Below are positions 44,722 through 53,394 of a stretch of 64,000 bases of DNA, piece by piece. Within the stretch, counting starts at the first letter, position 1. Each line of letters opens with the position of its first letter. Source of the stretch: Halorussus salinus (GTDB lineage Archaea > Halobacteriota > Halobacteria > Halobacteriales > Haladaptataceae); the NCBI RefSeq assembly GCF_004765815.2, contig NZ_SBIS02000011.1, forward strand, positions 124,001 to 188,000. The letters are read 5' to 3'. A program made the position numbers and the translations under genes. Below the pieces are notes generated by a model that made no database searches, was not told where the DNA came from, and was given only the letters and a program-made list of their open reading frames with translations.

Positions 44722-44976
44722 ATGGGCACGACGGACAAGCACGTCCGCATCAGCGAGGAGAACTACGAGCGACTGCGGGCGCGTCGGCGGGAGGGCGAGA
44801 GCTTCGACGACGTGGTAGACCGACTCCTCGGCGACGACCGCGACTTGCTCGCGGGGTTCGGCGCGTGGGAAGGAACAGACCAGCGAGAGGTAGTCGAAGA
44901 GATTCACGACCGAGGAGAGCGCGAGAGTACGGGACGAGTCGAAAAAATCGCCGACCGCGGGAGCGACGACGAGTGA
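44722..44976 (+). CDS. VapB-type antitoxin
   Basis: An 84-residue protein: N-terminal T-D-K-H-V-R-I-S-E-E-N-Y-E-R-L-R-A-R-R-R-E-G-E-S-F-D-D-V-V-D-R-L-L, the DNA-binding pattern of the archaeal VapB/DUF217-like group, and an acidic C-terminal tail that would wrap the toxin. The stop overlaps the toxin GTG by four bases. Confidence 0.88.
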   Translation: MGTTDKHVRISEENYERLRARRREGESFDDVVDRLLGDDRDLLAGFGAWEGTDQREVVEEIHDRGERESTGRVEKIADRGSDDE

Positions 44977-45365
44977 AGGTCCTCGACAGTTCGTTTCTAA
45001 TGGACTACGAAGACGGTCTGGCCGAGACGAAAGAGTACTTACTCGACCACAGCGACGAGAAGTTCTTCGTTCCCGCGCCGATTTACGCCGAATTTCTCCT
45101 CGGTGGCGTCTACGGTGAAGCGAGTTCCCCCAAGCGGGCACGACAGCATCTCGAATGGGTGGAAGTGTACTCGGCCAGTAAAGAGACCGCCGACCACGCC
45201 ACCGATATCGCAAACGAAATCGATGCGCAGGGACCGCACCTGTCGCCAATCGACTCCCTCGTTGCAGGCGTTTCCCGCGAATTGGGCGCACCGTTAGTCA
45301 CCAGCGACAGCGACCACACTCATCCCTCTTACCGGAAGATAATCGACGTTGAGGAGTATCGCTGA
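44973..45365 (+). CDS. VapC-type PIN-domain toxin
   Basis: A 130-residue PIN-domain ribonuclease. The metal-binding acidic residues are all in place: D in V-L-D-S-S-F, E in Y-A-E-F, D in P-I-D-S-L, and D in V-T-S-D-S-D-H. VapC toxins cut tRNA or rRNA and are held by VapB. It begins with GTG overlapping the antitoxin stop. An intact, probably active pair. Confidence 0.9.
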   Translation: MKVLDSSFLMDYEDGLAETKEYLLDHSDEKFFVPAPIYAEFLLGGVYGEASSPKRARQHLEWVEVYSASKETADHATDIANEIDAQGPHLSPIDSLVAGVSRELGAPLVTSDSDHTHPSYRKIIDVEEYR

Positions 45366-45422
45366 CCGACCGCTTCCGGCGGCCAGTCGAACTTTGTCTC
45401 AGTCGGTCGTACGGCCGCCGTC

Positions 45423-45692
45423 ATGTCCGATATGCCAGACGGAGAAGTCGTCGAGGAGACCGACGACTACGTTCACGTCCGGTTCCGCGACCCGGACGAG
45501 TTCGACACCATCCGGACGCCCGACTGGGCCGAGAACGCCGCCGGAGACGTGGCCGAGGGCGCGGAGGTCAGGACCGGGAAGCTGAAAGACGAAGACGACT
45601 GGCTGGTCGAGAGCGTGCTGATTCCGGCCGGAACCGACCGCGACGAGGCCGAATCCGAGGCCGAGGAGATAGTCGAGAAGATAGAGAGCTGA
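45423..45692 (+). CDS. Small conserved haloarchaeal protein
   Basis: An 89-residue acidic protein with a beta-rich core (V-H-V-R-F-R-D-P-D-E-F-D-T-I-R-T-P-D-W and A-E-V-R-T-G-K-L-K-D-E-D-D-W-L-V-E-S-V-L-I-P) and a helical acidic tail. The pattern of strands suggests a small compact domain. I do not recognise a family; it lies between vapC and the convergent dph6. Confidence 0.7.
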   Translation: MSDMPDGEVVEETDDYVHVRFRDPDEFDTIRTPDWAENAAGDVAEGAEVRTGKLKDEDDWLVESVLIPAGTDRDEAESEAEEIVEKIES

Positions 45693-45716
45693 GGCGAAAT
45701 TCCGGCGGATTCGCGC

Positions 45717-46412
45717 TCAGTCGGCCGCGACGAGGTCCCGGTAGTGAATCGTGGTCTCCTCGCCGACCTCCTTCGTGACGCGCTCGCCGGTCTCGATTGG
45801 GACGGGGCGGTCGAAGACGGGGCCGTCGTGGACGAACGTGTGGAACTCGCCGTTCTCGCCGCAGGGGTCCACCTCCTCGGGCAGGTCGGCGAGGAGGTCG
45901 GCGTCGAACCGCCGACCGGCGAAGTCGGCGTCGAGGGCGTCGTCGTCCACCGCGACCACCGTGGCCGCGAAGGCGTCGGCGAACTCGCGGGCGACCGATT
46001 CGGTGTCCCGGCCCCAGATCGGCCAGTAGCCCGCGACCGGGGCGTCCGCGAGGCGCTCCTCGCGGTAGGCCCGCACGTCTTCGAGGTAGAGGTCGGCGAA
46101 CGCGATGCGCTCGACGCCTCGCTCGTCGTAGTCGGCCGTGGCCTCGGCCATCCGCTCGTCGTACTCGTCGTTGTCGGCCTCCTCGGGTATCTCCACGAAC
46201 CGAATCGGCAGGCCGAGCGCGTCGGCCTGTCGCTCGTAGAGGTCGCGCCGGACCCCGTGCATGCTGGTGCGTCCGGTCTCGGCCGAGACCGTGGTCAGCA
46301 GTTCCGCGACGCTCTCTCCCGCCTCAAGCATCTTCCAGAGCGCGTAACTGGCGTCTTTGCCGCCGCTCCACGAGAGGACGGTCGGGGCGGCGTCCGGGGT
46401 CGCGTCTGTCAT
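45717..46412 (-). CDS. dph6: Dph6-type ATP pyrophosphatase (diphthine--ammonia ligase)
   Basis: An N-type PP-loop enzyme: S-W-S-G-G-K-D-A-S-Y-A-L at the N-terminus, then S-M-H-G-V, P-E-E-A-D, A-F-A-D-L-Y-L-E-D and a C-terminal D-P-C-G-E-N-G-E-F-H-T-F-V-x-D-G-P motif. Dph6 makes the last step of diphthamide formation on elongation factor 2. The 231-residue length is normal for archaea. Its ATG directly abuts the upstream SDR stop codon. Confidence 0.9.
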   Translation of the reverse strand: MTDATPDAAPTVLSWSGGKDASYALWKMLEAGESVAELLTTVSAETGRTSMHGVRRDLYERQADALGLPIRFVEIPEEADNDEYDERMAEATADYDERGVERIAFADLYLEDVRAYREERLADAPVAGYWPIWGRDTESVAREFADAFAATVVAVDDDALDADFAGRRFDADLLADLPEEVDPCGENGEFHTFVHDGPVFDRPVPIETGERVTKEVGEETTIHYRDLVAAD

Positions 46413-47198
46413 TTAGCTCCGGAGTCGCCCGCCGTCCACTGGCACGGCGACGCCGTTGACGAAACTCGCGCGCTCGCTGGAGAGGAACGCCACCGCGTCG
46501 CCGAGTTCGCGGGGTTGGCCGACGCGGTCGAGCGGGATGTCGTCTGCCCACGCCGCCAACCCCTCGTCGTAGCTGTCGTACTCGCCGCGCTCGACGGCCG
46601 CCTCCACGAGTTCTTCGATTCGGGGCGTCTCGTGCGCGCCGGGGAGGACCGCGTTGACGCGAATCTCGGGCGCGAACTCGCGGGCTTGGGTCTTCATCAG
46701 GCCGATGACGCCGCGCCGGACCGCGTTCGAGAGGACGAGTCCGTCGATGGCCTCACGGACGCTGGTCGAGGTGACGTTCACGACGGTGCCCGCGTCGCTC
46801 TCGGCGAGGTGCGGGTGAGCGGCCTTCGTCAGCCAAACGGCGCTCATCACCAGCAGGTCGTAGGCCTCGTACCAGTCGCGCTCGGTCGTGTCGAGGAACG
46901 GACCGCTCGGCGGCCCGCCAGCGGAGGTGACGACGTGGTCGAGTCCGCCGAACTCGTCTACGGTGGCGTCCACCAGCGCCTCGATTTCGTCCGGGTCGGT
47001 GATGTCGGTCGGGACCGCGACCACGTCGCCGTCGCCCGCCGCGTCGATTTCTTCTCTGGCGTCTTCGAGTTTCTCCTCGCCGCGCGCACAGAGCGCGACG
47101 TTCGCGCCTTCCGCCGCGAGCGCCTTCGCCGAGGCGCGGCCGAGACCGCTCGAACTCGCCGTTACCAGTGCGGAGTTACCGTCTAATCCGAGGTCCAT
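46413..47198 (-). CDS. Short-chain dehydrogenase/reductase-like protein, atypical active site
   Basis: The 261-residue protein has the Rossmann motif A-L-V-T-A-S-S-S-G-L-G-R-A, the N-A-G-like T-S-A-G-G and V-N-V-T-S-T-S. In the place of Y-x-x-x-K it has L-S-N-A-V-R-R-G, so the catalytic Tyr and Lys are replaced (Asn/Arg). A subset of SDR proteins is like this. It therefore may bind NAD(P) but its chemistry is in doubt. The ATG at 47198 is chosen for the Rossmann start. Confidence 0.88.
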   Translation of the reverse strand: MDLGLDGNSALVTASSSGLGRASAKALAAEGANVALCARGEEKLEDAREEIDAAGDGDVVAVPTDITDPDEIEALVDATVDEFGGLDHVVTSAGGPPSGPFLDTTERDWYEAYDLLVMSAVWLTKAAHPHLAESDAGTVVNVTSTSVREAIDGLVLSNAVRRGVIGLMKTQAREFAPEIRVNAVLPGAHETPRIEELVEAAVERGEYDSYDEGLAAWADDIPLDRVGQPRELGDAVAFLSSERASFVNGVAVPVDGGRLRS

Positions 47199-47288
47199 GC
47201 CCGGTGGTTCGGAGGCCGTGGTCAAAGGTCTCGGGGTGGCGGCTATCCGTTCAATTTTCCCTCGTCGCTTTCGCCGTTCTCCCTGTCG

Positions 47289-47828
47289 TTACGCGTCGAT
47301 TCGAGCGGTCGTCTCGCCGTGCGGGCGGCCGTATCGGGCCGCGAGGTCGTCTACCTCGGCTTCGTAGCGGGCGTCGAGTCGTTCGACCTCGCGGCGTCCC
47401 TCGTCGGTGAGAATCCAGTCGGTGACGCGCGCGTCGTCGGTCGTGCGGGCGTAGGCCGTCGGGTCGTCGGCCGCCTCGCCGTCTTCGAGCGCCCCGAGGT
47501 CGAACCGCGAGTCGCGGAGTTCCGACGGGGCGAGGTCCGAGACGCGCCGGACGAGTCCCTTCTCGGCGAGTTGGGTGAACGTCCGCCGGACCGTCGCCTT
47601 CCGAACGGTCACGTTCGCCGCTCCCTGCGGGCCGATATTAGCGTAGTCGCCGCGCTCGATGACCGCCGCCACGTCGTCCAGCACGCCGCTGACAGTCGTC
47701 GGCGCGTCGCTCTCGTGGTCGTCGCCGACCATGTGATTCAGTATCGTGCGCTCGACGTGACCGCTGGTTCGTATCTCCTCGTCGGCGGGTGACTCCTCCG
47801 TTCCGGCAGATTCCGTTTCGTTCGACAT
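47289..47828 (-). CDS. Winged-helix-like regulator
   Basis: A 179-residue protein with an acidic N-terminus, then a V-E-R-T-I-L-N-H-M-V-G-D-D-H segment, a central A-T-V-R-R-T-F-T-Q-L-A-E-K-G-L-V-R-R-V that is a clear winged-helix recognition helix and wing, and a C-terminal T-D-E-G-R-R-E-V-E-R-L tail. A PadR/MarR-like regulator is likely. The start at M-S-N-E-T-E is preferred. The next 298 bases (to 48126) are promoter DNA with an AT-rich start and no gene that I can see. Confidence 0.75.
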   Translation of the reverse strand: MSNETESAGTEESPADEEIRTSGHVERTILNHMVGDDHESDAPTTVSGVLDDVAAVIERGDYANIGPQGAANVTVRKATVRRTFTQLAEKGLVRRVSDLAPSELRDSRFDLGALEDGEAADDPTAYARTTDDARVTDWILTDEGRREVERLDARYEAEVDDLAARYGRPHGETTARIDA

Positions 47829-48126
47829 ACCATATGTTACGTAGTTGCGTTGCATTAAACGTTCGGTACATTACATATCGATTCACACGGCGACTGCGAG
47901 CGTGAGCTACGACGCACCACGTGAACGCGACTCGTAACCGCCGACGGGACGCGCCGCGAGAGTCTCGTGTCTGCGGGGCGGGGAGGTACGGGGCGCGGTG
48001 CTGTGGAGGTGCGGTCGTGATTGTGGTCGGTGGCAACGAACACCGACCAACCAGTTCGCAGGCTTCCGAGTGACTAGAGATTTCTGAAGAATGGACACGA
48101 ATCGTGAAGACGACACGGAGTCACGC

Positions 48127-48603
48127 CTACCGGCTGACCTCGCGGGACTTCCGGACCGTCACCGCGCCGTCGGTCGTCACGCCGATGAGGAGGTCCTCGT
48201 GAACCTCCCGGCCTTCCACGGCCTCACCGGCCTCGTCGCTCACGCGCTTCATCAGTTCCGGCGCGGCGTGGTTGACCTTCACGCCCGCCTCGTCGCAGGC
48301 GTCGTAGACCCGCGAGGGCACGTCGTAGAGGTCGGTGCCCGTCTCGACCACGACCCGGACCGGCGCGCGGAGCGCCTCGGCGAACGCGACGGTCTCGCGG
48401 GCCTTCCCGACGTTCTCGCGGGCGCTGGCCTCGACGCTGGAGACGTTGGCCCGCGACGTGCCGAGTCGGTCGGCGATGGTCGCCTGCGCGACCCCGCGCT
48501 CGCGCAGGGCCAGCACCTCGGCCTGTCGCCGGGTCAGGACGCTGGTCTCGGCGTCGAACCCCGCCCGGTCGAGAATCTCGTCTACGTCGTGTTGGTCGGT
48601 CAC
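48127..48603 (-). CDS. Tfx-family DNA-binding protein
   Basis: A 158-residue protein with an N-terminal HTH (L-T-R-R-Q-A-E-V-L-A-L-R-E-R-G-V-A-Q-A-T-I-A-D-R-L-G-T-S-R-A-N-V-S-S-V) and a C-terminal ligand- or dimerisation domain, matching archaeal Tfx, first seen as an activator near the fmd operon of methanogens. The target here is unknown. It starts with ATG at 48603 and stands alone. Confidence 0.92.
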   Translation of the reverse strand: MTDQHDVDEILDRAGFDAETSVLTRRQAEVLALRERGVAQATIADRLGTSRANVSSVEASARENVGKARETVAFAEALRAPVRVVVETGTDLYDVPSRVYDACDEAGVKVNHAAPELMKRVSDEAGEAVEGREVHEDLLIGVTTDGAVTVRKSREVSR

Positions 48604-48761
48604 GGACCATCACCCGCCCGCGCCGGGTCGGTCTCCGCGTGGCGTGCGCTCATGGTCGGTGGTACGCACTCGGCACGAAAAAACCCGCCGTGGCGACCGG
48701 ACGCGAGATGCACGCTGTTGGGACTGTCCACCCCGACGCGACCGGCCGCCGGTCCCGGAGG

Positions 48762-49232
48762 TCAGCTCCCCCAGAAGTTGTCCCGACTGCCGAGTCGCGT
48801 CCGATTCGACCCGTCGTCGCCGTCGTCGCCGTCGTCCGAATCGGCGTGGTCCTCCGAGTCGTCGTCGGGTTCGGTCTCGGTCTCGTCGGCGGCGTCGTCC
48901 ATCGGCAGGCGCTCTACCTCCTCGCCGTCCGCGTGACTCCCGTGGACGTTCGTGACCCGGACCTTCGCGCGGGCTTCCGGCAGGACACCGTCCACCATGA
49001 CGATGAACCCGTCGTCGGTGCGACCGACGCCAGCGCCGCTCTCGTGGATGTCCTCTACGTCCACGACGACCTCCTCGCCGGGTTGGACCGGGGCGGTCTT
49101 GAGGTCCGAAATCGGTTGGCTGTAGTGTTGACACCACTCGGCTCCGCCGCGGTCGCCGTAGTGTTGACATCCCATCCCCTCGATTCGTTCCTGAAAACTC
49201 GGGCACTCTTCAGCGAGTGGACAGTCCGGCAT
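48762..49232 (-). CDS. TRAM-domain protein with Cys-rich N-terminus
   Basis: The 156-residue protein has four or more Cys in the first 35 residues (C-P-L-A-E-E-C ... G-C-Q-H-Y ... W-C-Q-H-Y), possibly a zinc site. A TRAM RNA-binding domain follows (G-E-E-V-V-V-D-V-E-D-I-H-E-S-G-A-G-V-G-R ... V-D-G-V-L-P-E-A-R-A-K-V-R-V), then a long acidic low-complexity tail. TRAM proteins act as archaeal cold or RNA chaperones. Confidence 0.9.
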   Translation of the reverse strand: MPDCPLAEECPSFQERIEGMGCQHYGDRGGAEWCQHYSQPISDLKTAPVQPGEEVVVDVEDIHESGAGVGRTDDGFIVMVDGVLPEARAKVRVTNVHGSHADGEEVERLPMDDAADETETEPDDDSEDHADSDDGDDGDDGSNRTRLGSRDNFWGS

Positions 49233-49325
49233 GACTGAGGGTACTGGCCGGTCTACCTAAACCTTTACGTCAACCGTTTCCAGCGGTCGCTCGCGGTCAG
49301 GGCGCTGGCGTCCGGAGGCCGACGG

Positions 49326-49505
49326 TCACTCCCCGGCGACGAGGAGCGTCCTGCCGCCCTTGCGTTCGATATACACGTCGGCCACGTCGGGGAACGACTC
49401 GCCGACGTACTCGTTCACGCGGCCGGTTTCGACGCCGGACACGTCGAGTATCGTCCGGTCGGTGCCGTCGGACGGCCGTTCTCCGCGAGCGAACTGGGTT
49501 ATCAT
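49326..49505 (-). CDS. Small haloarchaeal protein (59 aa)
   Basis: A compact short ORF on the minus strand: M-I-T-Q-F-A-R-G-E-R at the start, then D-R-T-I-L-D-V-S-G-V-E, V-N-E-Y-V-G-E-S-F-P-D-V-A-D-V-Y-I-E-R and a C-terminal G-G-R-T-L-L-V-A-G-E. It has the acidic composition and third-position GC of real haloarchaeal genes, and the overlapping frames do not. No family is recognised. Confidence 0.6.
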   Translation of the reverse strand: MITQFARGERPSDGTDRTILDVSGVETGRVNEYVGESFPDVADVYIERKGGRTLLVAGE

Positions 49506-49651
49506 ATCTACTAGCTGTCGCGGAACCGGTATGAATGTGAGCCGTCCGGAGCGAAAGTGAAACTAACCGCAAGCATCGGGGTAGAGACGCAGGCCGGAAT
49601 TTCCGCGAACCGGCGTCCCGAACTCGTCGCTCCCGAACGCGCCGCGAGTCC

Positions 49652-49861
49652 TCAGATGTAGTAGGCCGCGATGTACGTCAAGAGAGCTAGCAGAACGAAC
49701 GGAATGATGTGCAGTCCGAGCGCGATGAGGTCGAGGAACGTGTTCTGGGGCCACGGCGAGAACACCAAGAGGAACACGGTGAAAAACAGCAGGATGACCA
49801 GCGGGATGATGTTCACCGAGATGTCCAGCAGCGTCTCGCGGTTGAACACGGGATGGGACAT
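49652..49861 (-). CDS. Small membrane protein (DUF6684-like)
   Basis: A 69-residue protein with two hydrophobic helices: I-I-P-L-V-I-L-L-F-F-T-V-F-L-L-V-F and L-I-A-L-G-L-H-I-I-P-F-V-L-L-A-L-L-T-Y. It starts M-S-H-P-V-F-N-R-E-T-L; an earlier in-frame ATG is possible but adds a less conserved stretch. Members are found with haloarchaeal respiratory genes; no such neighbour is in this window. Confidence 0.75.
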   Translation of the reverse strand: MSHPVFNRETLLDISVNIIPLVILLFFTVFLLVFSPWPQNTFLDLIALGLHIIPFVLLALLTYIAAYYI

Positions 49862-50009
49862 GTCGTAAGAGGACACGGTCCGGACGAGTATAACGGCGTC
49901 GGCCACGCCGGTCGTCAGCGGCCGACGCGGCCTCAGTCCCCGATTCGACTTCGGCGACTGACGCGACCACGACGCCAGTCACGACCACGACGACCAACTG
50001 ACCGCTCGG

Positions 50010-50405
50010 CTACTCGTACAACAACTGCTCGGCCTGCGTCCGCCGTCGGTCCACGTCGAAGTGCGGTTCCAGTTCGGGGTCGGCGTCGAGTCGGTCCAAC
50101 ACGAGGAGTGGGTCGGTTCCGCCGCGCTCGACGCGTTCCAACAGGGCGGCGATTTCGCGCCGGTAGAGCGCCAGCGAGTCGAGCAACCCGACCGCGAGCG
50201 CCATCGCCACGCCCGCGTCGCCGCCGGGGAACGCGTCGCTGATGCGGGCGAAGTCGGGCGACTCCGGCGGCTCGTCGTCGGTCGGTTCGAGCGCGAGGCA
50301 GTGGGTACAGACCGCGACGCGCTCGCTCTCCTCGGGGAGGTACTCCCGCAAGTCGGTCGGGACCGCGAGGAGTAACTGCTCGCTTCCGCACGAAGAACAG
50401 GTCAT
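50010..50405 (-). CDS. Conserved haloarchaeal protein with zinc ribbon (DUF6276-like)
   Basis: A 131-residue protein opening with a C-S-S-C-G ... C-T-H-C zinc ribbon (Cys 3, 6, 33 and 36 approximately) then a helical body with G-G-D-A-G-V-A-M-A-L-A-V-G-L-L-D-S-L-A-L-Y-R-R-E-I. It is on the same strand as, and just downstream of, atpD. Function unknown. Confidence 0.8.
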   Translation of the reverse strand: MTCSSCGSEQLLLAVPTDLREYLPEESERVAVCTHCLALEPTDDEPPESPDFARISDAFPGGDAGVAMALAVGLLDSLALYRREIAALLERVERGGTDPLLVLDRLDADPELEPHFDVDRRRTQAEQLLYE

Positions 50406-50474
50406 ATCGAATGGTAGCGGCGCGTAGTGAAAAGCGTAAGCGAAAGCGGACCGTCCGAACGTGACGAAACTCTC

Positions 50475-51173
50475 TCAGTCGTCGGCGGTGACCGTCTCGG
50501 CGGCCTCCTCGGCCTCGGCCGCGGCGGCCTCGCGCTCGGCCTTCTCCTCTTCTTCCTTCTTGGCCTTGATCTTCTTGAGACGGAAGATCTCCTCGCGCTC
50601 CTGTTCTTCGAGTTTCTGCTCGATGTATTCCTTGTTCTCGTTGAGTTCCGGCAGGAGCTTGAACTCCAAGGCGTTGACGCGGCGCTTGGTCGTCTCGATT
50701 TCGGTCAGCATCTTCTTCATCGCGGTCTCGACCTCGGCCGCGAGGATGATGCTTTCCAGAAGCTCCTCGTAGGCTTCCGCGGCCTCGTCGATACGTGCGC
50801 TGGTCCCGAGAACGCCGTAGCCGCGCTCGTCGAGTCCTTTCCGGACCTTCGAGGACTCGATTTGGGGGACGACGACGCCCATGATGTTCTTGGACTCGGT
50901 CGTGATTTCGGGGTGTTCCTTGAGCGCGGCCGCCGCACCGCGGACCGCCACGTCGCCCTCCATCGCGCGAGCCATGTTGATCTTCTGCTGGGCGAGTTCG
51001 TAGTCATCTTCGAGGTCCGAGCGCACGTCCTGCGCTTGGTCGAGGATGTCCATGAACTCCATGATGAGACCGTCACGCTTCTTCTCTAGCGTGTCGTGAC
51101 CCCGCTCGGAGAGCTGGATGCGATCTTCGATCTGCATCAGGTTCTTTCGAGTGGGTTTGACGTCCTTGGCCAT
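50475..51173 (-). CDS. atpD: A-type ATP synthase subunit D
   Basis: Subunit D forms the central rotor shaft. The 232-residue protein is helical throughout with the normal N-terminus [20 protein letters not shown] and the R-R-V-N-A-L-E-F block in the C-terminal third, then an acidic/Ala tail. It is cut off from the rest of the operon by the island at about 51.4-57.0 kb. A possible own TATA element (gtaaaagg on the minus strand) lies about 40 bases before the ATG. Confidence 0.95.
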   Translation of the reverse strand: MAKDVKPTRKNLMQIEDRIQLSERGHDTLEKKRDGLIMEFMDILDQAQDVRSDLEDDYELAQQKINMARAMEGDVAVRGAAAALKEHPEITTESKNIMGVVVPQIESSKVRKGLDERGYGVLGTSARIDEAAEAYEELLESIILAAEVETAMKKMLTEIETTKRRVNALEFKLLPELNENKEYIEQKLEEQEREEIFRLKKIKAKKEEEEKAEREAAAAEAEEAAETVTADD

Positions 51174-51365
51174 CTTAGGGGGAGTTTGTAGCTCGAAGGG
51201 GTTAACCTTTTACAGTCAGCGTCGCGGAATCGGCGCTTGACGACCTGTGACGCCACCGGTAAGCCGAGATTTCTGGTATCACGAGAGCGGACCTCGTACG
51301 ATTTGCATTGTCAATGTCGCCAGTCCGTTGCCCGTATCGTCTACCACGAAAAACTCGAACCGGAA

Positions 51366-51422
51366 TCAGTCCGCCGCGACTTCTTCAGCCTGCTCATCCT
51401 CGGAGTACTCTTCGATGAGGTC
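51366..51422 (-). pseudogene. Relic of an atpB 3' end
   Basis: Read on the minus strand this stretch ends [17 protein letters not shown]-stop, versus [17 protein letters not shown]-stop at the end of intact atpB (56989-57042). By my hand alignment 46 of 54 bases match and most differences are synonymous. Upstream of it the similarity stops at an in-frame stop (51423-51425). It faces atpD at the distance expected for a normal atpB-atpD junction. It therefore marks one edge of the island. Confidence 0.88.
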
Positions 51423-51440
51423 TTAGCCGAAAGCAGTATA

Positions 51441-52262
51441 TTAGTAGTGGCCGAGCACGCCGAGTCGTCGTGCTCGCCGTGTTGCGAGGTGAAAGACGAA
51501 GTAGCCGAGCAGCAGATAGCCGACTGCGGTTCCGACGAGAACTGCTAACGCTAAGGGCGGGAGTTCCCAGAGTCGGTCACCTTCGACCATTGCTCGCTGA
51601 AGAAGGGCACTCCCTTGGGCCAAGGGCAAATATCGTGTCCACGCTAAATTGAACGCAGGAGCCGAGATGAGCGGGATGAACGTGAACTGGAGAAAGGTGA
51701 GTAAGCTACCAATACGTTTGTAGAGGACGGTAACACCACCGGCAGCGAATCCTAGACCCAACACGGAGAGAATCGATAACGTGGCAACAGGAACGATTGT
51801 AAGGAATCCCAGCGAGAGTGTTTTCCCCGTAATTAAAATCATCACACCTAGAACTATTAAAGACGTGAGGAAGGCACGAACGATTTTTGCGACCCCTTTC
51901 GCAAGCGCGATAGGCGCAAAGCCAAAGGGGGTGATAAAGTGTCGTTCCAGTGTTCCCCACTGGACTTCTCTCCCGAGGTCACCCGACATTTCGTAGTAGG
52001 CACTGACAGAGAGACTCCACAGGAAATAGCCAACAATGATTCCTTCGAGTTGGTCGGTAAGTGCATGTCCGACGAGCATTTTCCCACCGTAGAACAAGAG
52101 GATGAAGAAAGCCAACTGTGAGAAAAGTCCGCCCACAGCATTAAGCGGATAGCGGACGAAAATGAGATACTCTCTGTAGAGAACTGCTTTGATGAGTTGA
52201 AGGTATCCGATAGATGCTGGTTGCAGGGACTCTATCGGCACGGAGGTTGAATCCTGGGTCAT
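51441..52262 (-). CDS. ABC-2 type exporter permease (lanthipeptide island)
   Basis: A 273-residue membrane protein of the ABC-2 family with about six helices: after an N-terminal L-I-K-A-V-L-Y-R-E-Y-L-I-F-V-R-Y-P-L-N-A, then segments such as L-A-F-F-I-L-L-F-Y-G-G-K-M-L and V-L-G-L-G-F-A-A-G-G-V-T-V-L-Y-K-R. Its start overlaps the end of the ATPase gene by four bases (ATGA). It likely forms the exporter for the modified peptide or for self-immunity. No peptidase domain is attached. Composition is more AT-rich than the flanking operon. Confidence 0.88.
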   Translation of the reverse strand: MTQDSTSVPIESLQPASIGYLQLIKAVLYREYLIFVRYPLNAVGGLFSQLAFFILLFYGGKMLVGHALTDQLEGIIVGYFLWSLSVSAYYEMSGDLGREVQWGTLERHFITPFGFAPIALAKGVAKIVRAFLTSLIVLGVMILITGKTLSLGFLTIVPVATLSILSVLGLGFAAGGVTVLYKRIGSLLTFLQFTFIPLISAPAFNLAWTRYLPLAQGSALLQRAMVEGDRLWELPPLALAVLVGTAVGYLLLGYFVFHLATRRARRLGVLGHY

Positions 52263-53275
52263 TGTTGATTACCTCGCGTCATCTGGAGAAACGCTTCTTC
52301 AAGATCCGGTTCAACCGTATCGACACTATCGAGTGTGACGTCGTGAGAAGAAAGGAGGTCGGTCAGCTCGTAGAACCCAGTAGAATCAGTTGCAACTTCG
52401 AGAACGGTTCGACCATTGTACTGCTCAGTTTCTACGTCATCGAACTGACCTTCTATTATCGAGATAACATGAGGTTCGATGTCGTGGCTTGCGATTCGGT
52501 AGCCGTAGGTGTCAAAACTGCGTAGCAACGTCTCGACAGCGTCATCGGCAATGACGCGTCCATCGCTGACGATGATAACCCTATCACAGATGTCTTCGAT
52601 AACGTCCATGTCATGGCTGGAAAGTACAACGGTTAATTCCCGTTCATCAACGATACGGCCGAGTTCCTTTCGGAGAGTGGTCGAACTCTCAACATCTAGT
52701 CCAAGCGTTGGTTCATCTAGAAAGACGACATCTGCGTCGCTCGCCAGAACGCTCGCTAGCGAAACTTTCTGTTTCATTCCTCGAGAGAGGTCCCGAACCG
52801 GCTCGTCGGCTTTCTCGTCCATCTCGAGTTGTTTGAGTAACCGTTCGTGCCGATCGGCGACCGAGTCGGGGTCGACACCGCTGACTGTCGCAAAATACCG
52901 TAGATTTTCCTTAACGGTCAACCGCCAGTAATCGTTGCGAGCCCCTTCTAGCATTGCATCGATATGTCGATAAGCCTCCTTTGGTCGTTTAGCGACGTTA
53001 ATACCGTTAACTCGAACGTCGCCAGCGTCAGGCAACATCGTACCAAGAATGCATTTGATGGTCGTCGTCTTGCCTGCACCATTCGGTCCAAGCAACCCGA
53101 CCACCGATCCGGACTCAACACTGAACGAGATATCGTCGACAGCAACGATTTCGTCTTCCGCCGTTTCGAACGTCTTCGAAAGCCTTTCGACTTCGAGTGC
53201 TGGTGTGTTCCCGGAACCTCTCTCAGTCGCGTCATCAGTAGGTTGAATTTCTCGTTTGTCGTGCTGTTTTTGCAT
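52259..53275 (-). CDS. ABC transporter ATPase (lanthipeptide island)
   Basis: A 338-residue ATP-binding subunit: Walker A G-P-N-G-A-G-K-T-T, Q-loop, signature L-S-R-G-M-K-Q-K (an L-S-G-G-Q variant) and Walker B D-A-D-V-V-F-L-D-E-P-T-L-G-L-D, then a C-terminal domain typical of the DrrA/CcmA-like group. It lacks a C39 leader peptidase. An AT-rich TATA-like run (tatttttaatata) lies upstream on the minus strand, so the transporter may have its own promoter apart from lanM. Confidence 0.93.
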   Translation of the reverse strand: MQKQHDKREIQPTDDATERGSGNTPALEVERLSKTFETAEDEIVAVDDISFSVESGSVVGLLGPNGAGKTTTIKCILGTMLPDAGDVRVNGINVAKRPKEAYRHIDAMLEGARNDYWRLTVKENLRYFATVSGVDPDSVADRHERLLKQLEMDEKADEPVRDLSRGMKQKVSLASVLASDADVVFLDEPTLGLDVESSTTLRKELGRIVDERELTVVLSSHDMDVIEDICDRVIIVSDGRVIADDAVETLLRSFDTYGYRIASHDIEPHVISIIEGQFDDVETEQYNGRTVLEVATDSTGFYELTDLLSSHDVTLDSVDTVEPDLEEAFLQMTRGNQQ

Positions 53276-53394
53276 CCTTTTCTCAATTGTGGAATAAAAG
53301 ATGCTATATTAAAAATATAACCATTTAATGACGTTTATGCTCCACTAATTGGGTAGAAAGTGGTCGTCCGGTGTTTGCTCGGGGAACGCGAGTG

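Noticed and set aside
51237-51548. Plus-strand ORF across the island edge
   Set aside because: It is antisense to the atpB relic and to the permease end; Cys-rich by chance of frame.
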